Assembly: GCA_002729295.1 (NCBI GenBank) | Contig: PBTU01000120.1 | Coordinates: forward strand, 1 to 11,429 | Length of the DNA: 11,429 nt | Direction of reading: 5' to 3' | Origin: Verrucomicrobiales bacterium | Lineage (GTDB): Bacteria > Verrucomicrobiota > Verrucomicrobiia > Verrucomicrobiales > Akkermansiaceae | Shown: piece after piece, positions 5,704 to 11,429 of the stretch | How the letters are laid out: every line of letters begins with the position of its first letter | Numbering within the stretch: position 1 is the first letter of the stretch | Program-made: the position numbers and the translations under genes | Notes under the pieces: model-generated | What the model was told of the DNA's origin: nothing | Database searches by the model: none | What the model saw: only the letters and a program-made list of their open reading frames with translations

Positions 5704-7074
5704 ATGCCTACCCAGATTGGACTCATTTCCCTTGGCTGCGCCAAGAACCTCATCGATTCGGAAATCATGCTCGGTCACCTTCAAGAAGAAGGCATGACTC
5801 TCGTGCCCGATCCCGAACTTGCCGATGCCCTGATCATCAACACCTGTTCCTTTATCGATGTCGCCAAGGACGAGTCCGTCGGCACCATCATCGAGGCTGT
5901 CAACGCTCGTCAGGAAGACCCTGCGCGTGAGAAGCAGAAAATCATCGTCGCAGGTTGCCTCTCGCAACGGTTCCAAAAAGACCTTCCCGGCCTTCTTCCC
6001 GAAGTCGACGCCTTCATCGGTCTCGACCAAATCACCGACGTCGCCGGTATCGTGCGCAAAACCCTCGAACGTCATACCGAAGAGGGCTCCCTCGACACTG
6101 TTACCGCCAAGTCCCGCTATATCCCCGACTACACCACGCCCCGCTTTCGGCTTACTCCACAGCATATGGCTTACCTCAAGATTGCCGAAGGTTGCAACCA
6201 TACCTGCGCCTTCTGCATCATCCCGAAAATCAGGGGCCAGCATCGTTCGCGCACCCAGAAATCCATCGTGAAGGAAGCGAGGGGTCTCATCGCGCAAGGC
6301 GTGAAGGAAATCAATCTCATCTCACAGGACACCACCTACTTCGGCATGGACAAATGGCAGGGCCGCGGCAACCGCCCCAATCCAACCTCCCCCGTCGATT
6401 CCACCCGTGGCGAATCCCTCGCCTCACTCCTTCGCGCGCTTAACGATCTTGAAGGCGATTTCTGGATTCGCCTCCTATACACCCACCCGGCCCACTGGTC
6501 CGACGAGCTAATCCAAACCATCGCCGAGTGCCCCAAGGTCGCGCGCTATGTCGACATTCCCCTGCAGCATATTTCCGACCACATGCTCGACACAATGAAT
6601 CGCAAAACCAACGGAAAATATATCCGCGATCTCCTCAACCGCATGCGGGCCGGTATTCCCGATCTCTCCATCCGGACTACCTTCATCACTGGATTCCCCG
6701 GCGAAACCGACGCCGACCACGAGGAACTCCTCGAGTTCATCAAGACTTTCAAATTTGAACGCTGTGGTATCTTCCAATATTCCAAGGAAGAAGGGACCCG
6801 GGCTCACAAGATGGATGACCACATTCATCACGCTACCAAGAAGAAACGTCACCGCGAGCTTTCCTCTGCCATCGACGAAGTGGCCCAGCAAGTCAACGAA
6901 GCCCAACTCGGCAAAACCAAGCGCGTCCTGGTCGAGGAAGAAGGTATCGCCCGGTCAATGTGGGACGCCCCCGACATCGACGGCCGCATCTTCGTCTCCA
7001 TCGATTGCGAAGTCGGCAAATTCCTCAACGTCGAAATCAAAGACCATCGCGGCTACGACCTCGTCGCTGGCTGA
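5704..7074 (+). CDS. rimO: ribosomal protein S12 methylthiotransferase RimO
   Basis: This 456-residue radical SAM enzyme adds a methylthio group to the conserved aspartate of ribosomal protein S12, using two 4Fe-4S clusters. The N-terminal MTTase domain (about 4-125) opens with I-S-L-G-C-A-K-N and carries the auxiliary-cluster cysteines C12, C48 and C85. The radical SAM cluster motif is C164-x3-C168-x2-C171 within EGCNHTCAFCIIPKIRG. The C-terminal TRAM domain (about 396-456) binds the substrate. RimO rather than MiaB is favoured by the start sequence and the SFIDVAKDES stretch. A segment rich in Pro/Arg at about 220-238 looks like an insertion relative to E. coli RimO. The frame extends upstream to a TTG at 5644, but the ATG at 5704 fits the family N-terminus exactly. 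The upstream membrane protein gene ends 66 bases earlier, and the next gene starts 47 bases after rimO. Confidence 0.95.
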   Translation: MPTQIGLISLGCAKNLIDSEIMLGHLQEEGMTLVPDPELADALIINTCSFIDVAKDESVGTIIEAVNARQEDPAREKQKIIVAGCLSQRFQKDLPGLLPEVDAFIGLDQITDVAGIVRKTLERHTEEGSLDTVTAKSRYIPDYTTPRFRLTPQHMAYLKIAEGCNHTCAFCIIPKIRGQHRSRTQKSIVKEARGLIAQGVKEINLISQDTTYFGMDKWQGRGNRPNPTSPVDSTRGESLASLLRALNDLEGDFWIRLLYTHPAHWSDELIQTIAECPKVARYVDIPLQHISDHMLDTMNRKTNGKYIRDLLNRMRAGIPDLSIRTTFITGFPGETDADHEELLEFIKTFKFERCGIFQYSKEEGTRAHKMDDHIHHATKKKRHRELSSAIDEVAQQVNEAQLGKTKRVLVEEEGIARSMWDAPDIDGRIFVSIDCEVGKFLNVEIKDHRGYDLVAG

Positions 7075-7121
7075 GGTCGGCCTTGCTCAATAAGACGCTC
7101 CGCGCCTATCATCGCTTTTAC

Positions 7122-8036
7122 ATGACAAATTCACCCGCACTCGTCGTTCTCGCAGCAGGAATGGGCAGCCGCTATGGCGGGCTCAAGCAAATTGACCCCA
7201 TGGGACCCAATGACGAGACCGTTCTCGACTACTCGGTCTTCGACGCCATCCGCGCGGGCTTCTCGAAAGTCATCTTTGTCATCCGCGAAGACTTCGCCGA
7301 GGCTTTCCGCACTTCCGTCGGCTCTAAATTCTCCAATCAAATCGAAGTCGCCTACGCCTTTCAACAACTCCACGACCTGCCCGAGGGGTTCACCATCCCC
7401 GAAGGACGGGAAAAACCTTGGGGAACGACTCACGCCATCCGCGCAGCTCGCTACGAAATCGACCGCCCGTTCGCCGTGATTAACGCCGACGATTTCTACG
7501 GGTCCGATGCCTACGTTCAAGCCGCCGAATTCCTCACAAATTCCCCGGAGGAAGCAAACAAATCCCACTACGCTCTCGTCGGCTATACGATTACCAACAC
7601 TCTTTCTGATCACGGGTCCGTTAATCGCGGCATTTGCGAATGCCAGAACGGTCTCCTTCAAAGCGTAGCCGAAGTAGTGGAAATTACACGCAAGAGCGAA
7701 GTGGAAATCTCCGGTCGCTCTCTAGATGGCTCGTCCTGTCTCGTTGATCATGACGCCATCGTCTCGATGAATCTCTGGTGCTTTCCGCATAGCTTTCTCG
7801 AGCAGATTGAAATCTACTTCACCAATTTCCTCAAAGAGCGAATCAACGAAGAGAAGAGCGAATGCTATATTCCCACCGTCGTCGACGATCTTATCCATGA
7901 AGGTTCCATCGACTGCCACGTTCTCGAAACGATCTCATCATGGTTCGGTGTCACCTATCCCGAAGACAAACCACATGTCGTCTTGAGCATTCAAGCTCTT
8001 GTCGACGCAGGTTTCTATCCAAGTCCCCTCGCTTAA
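7122..8036 (+). CDS. nucleotidyltransferase (sugar-phosphate NTP transferase fold)
   Basis: This 304-residue cytoplasmic enzyme is predicted to join a nucleoside monophosphate to a phosphorylated sugar or similar compound, releasing pyrophosphate. The NTP_transferase signature L-A-A-G-M-G-S-R-Y-G-G-L-K-Q is at 10-23. I-D-P-M-G-P (24-29) and L-D-Y-S-V-F-D-A (35-42) follow. P-W-G-T-T-H-A is at 99-105, and the metal-binding Asp is in N-A-D-D-F-Y-G (121-127). The C-terminal part is not recognised. The frame runs back to 6960 inside rimO, but the Arg-rich upstream residues are out-of-frame rimO. ATG 7122 starts just before the conserved strand, without a Shine-Dalgarno. It differs from short MurU-type and from RmlA/GalU enzymes, so the substrate is unknown. 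Its stop directly abuts that of the opposing permease gene. Confidence 0.85.
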   Translation: MTNSPALVVLAAGMGSRYGGLKQIDPMGPNDETVLDYSVFDAIRAGFSKVIFVIREDFAEAFRTSVGSKFSNQIEVAYAFQQLHDLPEGFTIPEGREKPWGTTHAIRAARYEIDRPFAVINADDFYGSDAYVQAAEFLTNSPEEANKSHYALVGYTITNTLSDHGSVNRGICECQNGLLQSVAEVVEITRKSEVEISGRSLDGSSCLVDHDAIVSMNLWCFPHSFLEQIEIYFTNFLKERINEEKSECYIPTVVDDLIHEGSIDCHVLETISSWFGVTYPEDKPHVVLSIQALVDAGFYPSPLA

Positions 8037-9731
8037 TCACATTCGGAAAAGACCACCCTTTTTCCCTCCCAGCACGACAGCTCCAATAATGGAGATTCCC
8101 AGAAAGACCATGGCCCAAACTCCCAACGCGGAGGCCAGCTCGTAGCCATTCCCCAACATACTGATGAGCGAATAGATCGCCTTGGTGATTGGGAAATGCT
8201 CTGATTGCTGTGCCAGAATCAAGCTATCACTCACCTCAAGCATCGCGAAGGCAAAGGCAAGAATTCCTCCCGCAATAAGGTTCGCTCCCAGGAGAGGAAG
8301 CGACACTCGTCTCAAAGTCCTCGTGGGTGTGGCACCCAGTGACCGGGCCGCCTCTTCCAACGCAATATTCGCCTGTTGCAATCCCGCCACCGCTGCTCTC
8401 ACCACATAAGGAAGCCGTCGTACCGCATAGGCGATAATTAACAACCACATCGGATTCCCATCAGAGCCCAACAGAAAATGAAAACTTTCTCCATCCTGTG
8501 ACAGCGCAAGATACCCAAAGGCCAGCACCAAGCCCGGCACCGCCAAAGGCAACATGACCAGCGCATCCAGAATCGCGCGACCTCTGATCGTGCTTCGCAC
8601 AATGACCCATGCAATCGCCACTCCTAAAATCAGATCTACCAAGGTCGCTCCCGAGGCATAGAGAAGACTGTTCTTAATCGACGGAACAACCAGTGGATGA
8701 CTAAGAGCTTCCTTGTAGTGCGCCGCCGTCCAAGCTTCTGGCAGCACCGAGGCATACCAATCGTGCGACATCGAAAGAATCACCACTCCGGCATGCGGCA
8801 ATGACGAGATGAAAAAGACCCCAAAGAAAAATAGCGTGCACAACCAGGCTTTTCCGGACTTCGGGCGCACTTCATTATTCCGACCTTTTGGCCTCGGAGC
8901 CGTGCCCAACTTTGATCGACCGAGCACCGCCTTCGAGGCAATAAACACCAGAGTCGAAACAACCAGCATGATCGCAACCAGCGCATACGGAAAAGGATTG
9001 TTCCCCAGGTCCTTGATCCCATCGTAGACCTGAACCGGAGCCACCCGCGTGTAGTCAAAGACCAGCGGTACCCCGAGTTCGGTAAACGACCAGATAAAGA
9101 CAATCGCCCCACCGGCAAAGATCCCCGGGGTCGTCAGCGGCAGAGTAATACGCAACAACCTCCGCCACGGCGGACACCCTAAATTCTGCGCTGCCTGCTC
9201 CATCGCCGGGTCGATATTCGAGAGCGAGGCCGCCACATTCATATAGAGAATCGGGTAGAGATGCAGCGCATTCATTATCACCACGCCCCAGAAACGCCCT
9301 TCGCCCAACCAATCGATCGGCATCGCCGCATCGATAATCCCCAAATGAACCAAGAAGGCATTAAGCGCGCCTTGAATCCCCAGAACCTGCTTAATACCGA
9401 CCGCTCCCACAAAGGGCGGAAGAACCAAGGGAATCAAAATCAATGCAGAGAGCGATTTCTTGAATGGAAACAAATAGCGATGACCGATTAAGGCCAACGG
9501 GAAAGCGATCAATAAACTCGCTCCCGTACTCGCGACTCCCAGAGCAAAGGCATTCCACAAGCCCTCGACATAAACGGGATTTTTGAAAACCTCGCCAACA
9601 AAACTCAATGTCCACCCTTCGCCCTCCACATGGAAGGCCTTCTCCATCACCATCGCTGCCGGGTAGAGGAAAAACACCCCAAAGAAGAGGCAAACGATAG
9701 CAGTGATGCTATAGGCAAATCCTTTGTTCAT
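8037..9731 (-). CDS. ABC transporter permease, fused two-domain (ferric iron type)
   Basis: This 564-residue inner-membrane protein fuses two homologous permease domains, as in FbpB/AfuB- and ThiP-like importers, so one chain forms the whole channel. Each half has about six predicted helices. Helices include 6-27, 62-83, 96-113, 148-170, 204-225 and 246-268 in half one; half two begins with a helix near 297-320. Each half carries the EAA loop that contacts the ATPase: E178-Q-A-A...G...L-P-L (to about 199) and E459-E-A-A...G...L-P-L (to about 480). A basic cytoplasmic linker lies at 271-294. The ATG overlaps the upstream stop as ATGA (9728-9731), and a strong GGGAGGAG lies just before it, so translation is coupled and well supported. 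Ferric iron is the likeliest substrate by family; thiamine, phosphonate or polyamine cannot be excluded. Confidence 0.9.
   Translation of the reverse strand: MNKGFAYSITAIVCLFFGVFFLYPAAMVMEKAFHVEGEGWTLSFVGEVFKNPVYVEGLWNAFALGVASTGASLLIAFPLALIGHRYLFPFKKSLSALILIPLVLPPFVGAVGIKQVLGIQGALNAFLVHLGIIDAAMPIDWLGEGRFWGVVIMNALHLYPILYMNVAASLSNIDPAMEQAAQNLGCPPWRRLLRITLPLTTPGIFAGGAIVFIWSFTELGVPLVFDYTRVAPVQVYDGIKDLGNNPFPYALVAIMLVVSTLVFIASKAVLGRSKLGTAPRPKGRNNEVRPKSGKAWLCTLFFFGVFFISSLPHAGVVILSMSHDWYASVLPEAWTAAHYKEALSHPLVVPSIKNSLLYASGATLVDLILGVAIAWVIVRSTIRGRAILDALVMLPLAVPGLVLAFGYLALSQDGESFHFLLGSDGNPMWLLIIAYAVRRLPYVVRAAVAGLQQANIALEEAARSLGATPTRTLRRVSLPLLGANLIAGGILAFAFAMLEVSDSLILAQQSEHFPITKAIYSLISMLGNGYELASALGVWAMVFLGISIIGAVVLGGKKGGLFRM
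8045..8064. other. stem-loop inside permease 3' end, after nucleotidyltransferase stop
   Basis: GGAAAAG (8045-8051) pairs with CTTTTTCC less its first-arm mismatch (8058-8064): seven pairs including one G-U, with a 6-base ACCACC loop. It lies nine bases past the nucleotidyltransferase stop and within the last codons of the permease gene. It could help end the rightward transcript, but the T residues are inside the stem and no T-run follows, so it is a weak candidate. Confidence 0.25.
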
Positions 9732-11206
9732 CTCACTCCTCCCTTCGCCAGCTTTTCAGCAGCCCGATAATTCTCCCTGAAATGCCTCCCCAGTTCGTTC
9801 GTCATTCTCATCACCGAGACGTTGTCACCCGACTTCATCGTCACCCGCACTTTATCGAGCGCATCCTGATAACCAATCGGACTCACATCGAAAAACCGCT
9901 CGCTCGCTTCCTTCGGAAAATTCGCTTTGATCAACGCTTCCCAAGCGGACTTCATTTCCTGGTGGGAATCGATACACATCACCCGAATAATCAGACGCAG
10001 CGGCGAAAAATGTTTTCCAGTCAAACTGGAGTCATACATAAATTCATCGGCGGTCTCATAAGGCATCACCTCCGCGTCGATCATTTGAGACAAATAGGGT
10101 TCCTCGTAAAGATCCCGTCGAATCGGCAGGCGTCGCAGGGCTCGATGACGCGGCCCCATCTCTTCACCGGGCCGGGCATTCCACAGCATCTGCCCCTCCT
10201 TCGTGTATAAAAAGCGCACGAATTCCTGCGCCAATTCCTCATTAGGTGCTCCTCTGAATATCGCCACCGGGTCCACGCTGATGGAGGTCCCACCCACCGG
10301 GGAAACAAATTCGATGCGAGACCGTCCGCCTGCTTTTTTCAACGATTCATTATAAGTTCGCCCGTAAAAATCGATACACATCCCCGCAACAGCATCACCT
10401 TGGGCAACGTCATGGGGAACCTTCGAAGCACCGTCGGTAAAGTATCGCGCATTAGCTCCGATGCGCTGAATCAAATTCATCCCTCTCCGCCAGCCCTCCT
10501 CACAGGCCTTCTCTCGGGATTTTCCAGATTTCAGCTCCTGATGAATATGCTGCTGTACTAACATCTCAAAAGCTTTCGCCACCGATCCGCTCTTAGTGGG
10601 ATCGGCCAATGCAATTCCCTTTTGATAACTGGGATCTCCCAGATCACTCCATCCGGTAGGAGCCTTCATGCCCAAGCGCTCCAGACTGTCCAAATTATAA
10701 CAGATCCCAAACGACGAGAGGCATACCCCCAACCAGTCCTTGTTCGGCGGGTAATAATTTTCGCCACTCTGCTTCGTGGGAATCACCCCGGACTCGAAAA
10801 GCTCTGCTTGTTTTTCAAAAATGTCCAAAGGTTGAAACCGTCCTTCGCGGGCCTGCAAGCTGAAGTCATAGACACCTCCGCCCATGAAGACATCCAAGCC
10901 AATACCCTCCCTGCCATTCGCTTCGGCTGTCGTGAAGGCACTATCGAGCACGCGTTTGATCTCGCTCGTCCCGCCAGGCTGACGCCAGTTCACATAAACA
11001 CTCTTTCCGGTTTGCTCTTCATACCATTTGGAAAAAGCATCTCCAAATTCCCGTCGGATTGCCTCGTTGTGCGGGGTGATGACCTCCAGGCGTAAATCAG
11101 CTGCACCTGCTCCAACCGTCTCATCATCCCGCAAAATCATCGGGGCCGCGATCACCACCGCCATCGGAACAAAAACGCCGAGGTATTTTTTCCAGTTCCC
11201 TCTCAT
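9728..11206 (-). CDS. ABC transporter extracellular substrate-binding protein, extended
   Basis: This 492-residue protein is predicted to capture the substrate in the periplasm and hand it to the fused permease encoded next. A short basic N-terminus and a hydrophobic stretch at about 9-25 look like a signal peptide or membrane anchor; no lipobox Cys is present. The domain then shows the start strand L-E-V-I-T-P-H (40-46), D-V-F-M-G-G-G (105-111), L-D-I-F (127-130) and the hinge part G-I-C-Y-N (167-171). It continues with A-D-P-T-K-S-G (201-207), A-V-A-G-M-C-I-D-F-Y (272-281) and the F-V-R-F-L-Y-T-K-E-G-Q block (329-339). This layout fits the FbpA-like/SBP_bac type. These proteins usually end soon after that last block at about 330-350 residues; here some 130-150 more residues follow. 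It overlaps both neighbours by ATGA. No Shine-Dalgarno is seen before its ATG, so translation probably depends on the upstream ATPase gene. Confidence 0.87.
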   Translation of the reverse strand: MRGNWKKYLGVFVPMAVVIAAPMILRDDETVGAGAADLRLEVITPHNEAIRREFGDAFSKWYEEQTGKSVYVNWRQPGGTSEIKRVLDSAFTTAEANGREGIGLDVFMGGGVYDFSLQAREGRFQPLDIFEKQAELFESGVIPTKQSGENYYPPNKDWLGVCLSSFGICYNLDSLERLGMKAPTGWSDLGDPSYQKGIALADPTKSGSVAKAFEMLVQQHIHQELKSGKSREKACEEGWRRGMNLIQRIGANARYFTDGASKVPHDVAQGDAVAGMCIDFYGRTYNESLKKAGGRSRIEFVSPVGGTSISVDPVAIFRGAPNEELAQEFVRFLYTKEGQMLWNARPGEEMGPRHRALRRLPIRRDLYEEPYLSQMIDAEVMPYETADEFMYDSSLTGKHFSPLRLIIRVMCIDSHQEMKSAWEALIKANFPKEASERFFDVSPIGYQDALDKVRVTMKSGDNVSVMRMTNELGRHFRENYRAAEKLAKGGVR

Positions 11207-11429
11207 CGCGCCAAAAAGGTGATATCGTTCTGCGAAATCGCCAACCCAACCTCTCGATCGCCGGGCTCTCGAATTAATTGCGGATTCTGTTCGGTTACCT
11301 GCACTACCTGACCGTCGCCCAATTGCACGGAATACTGGATGATGCTTCCGAGATAAATCCGCTCAATAATCTTCCCTTTCAATTGCGCACCCTCGGGTGA
11401 GACAATTTCCAATGCCTCCGGTCGCATCG
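11203..11429 (-). CDS. ABC transporter ATP-binding protein, C-terminal part only
   Basis: The window cuts this gene; only about the last 75 residues are present, read leftward, and the 5' part lies beyond 11429. The visible part begins M-R-P-E-A-L-E-I-V, the usual entry into the TOBE domain of FbpC/PotA/UgpC-type importer ATPases. It continues with K-I-I-E-R-I-Y-L-G-S and a basic-acidic beta region ending near I-T-F-L-A-R. The P-loop, signature and Walker B motifs are outside the window. Its TGA overlaps the ATG of the binding-protein gene as ATGA (11203-11206), which marks it as the first visible gene of the importer operon. The internal ATG at 11427 should not be taken as a start. Confidence 0.82.
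   Translation of the reverse strand, partial: MRPEALEIVSPEGAQLKGKIIERIYLGSIIQYSVQLGDGQVVQVTEQNPQLIREPGDREVGLAISQNDITFLAR

Noticed and set aside
5665..6297. 210-residue open frame opposite rimO
   Set aside because: It is a mirror of conserved radical SAM coding sequence, with no start signal or domain.
6960..7121. 54-residue Arg-rich extension of the nucleotidyltransferase
   Set aside because: It is an out-of-frame reading of the end of rimO, with the Arg/Pro bias typical of such shadows.
2474..8036. AmgK/MurU-like cell-wall recycling set (kinase, amidase, nucleotidyltransferase)
   Set aside because: The kinase and nucleotidyltransferase are about 3.7 kb apart on opposite strands. The nucleotidyltransferase is longer than MurU with a different N-terminal signature, and the kinase lacks a specific AmgK match by eye.

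Overview
The window reads as a stretch of bacterial chromosome made mostly of housekeeping genes. It is moderately GC-rich, encodes a CCA-ending tRNA, and encodes a periplasmic-type Zn amidase and a three-part ABC importer. Few start codons have a Shine-Dalgarno sequence. Together with the short DUF4250-like gene and the overall gene style, this suggests a Gram-negative member of the PVC/Verrucomicrobiota group. That placement is inference from style and was not tested by search.

Left part (1-1733): a tRNA-Arg(UCU) gene sits 16 bases upstream of a thymidylate-kinase-like gene (tmk). tmk converges on a 62-residue DUF4250-like gene, and one CTAG serves as the stop on both strands. Divergent from that small gene is rpmE2, encoding zinc-independent ribosomal protein L31 type B, followed by a clear intrinsic terminator (1373-1403). 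A small acidic 83-residue protein of unknown function comes next.

Middle (1772-8036): a TrmH/SpoU-type RNA methyltransferase overlaps tail-to-tail with an aminoglycoside/choline-kinase-like small-molecule kinase. A short divergent control region (about 3461-3608) separates the kinase from a rightward run of four genes: a secreted N-acetylmuramoyl-L-alanine amidase, a GYF_2/DUF4339 membrane protein, rimO (ribosomal protein S12 methylthiotransferase), and a sugar-phosphate nucleotidyltransferase-like enzyme. The gaps are 31, 66 and 47 bases, so co-transcription is possible.

Right part (8037-11429, minus strand): an ABC importer of the ferric-iron/FbpABC type, in the order ATPase (only its C-terminal TOBE region is in the window), substrate-binding protein, fused double permease. 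Both junctions are ATGA overlaps, so the three genes form one translationally coupled operon. The permease stop codon directly abuts the stop of the nucleotidyltransferase gene.

I see no CRISPR array, insertion sequence, phage genes, toxin-antitoxin pair or biosynthetic cluster, and no convincing undescribed multi-gene system. The points most worth a second look are the small proteins, the kinase and nucleotidyltransferase of unknown substrate, the C-terminally extended binding protein, the hairpins in front of rimO, and the repeated zero-gap convergent gene ends.
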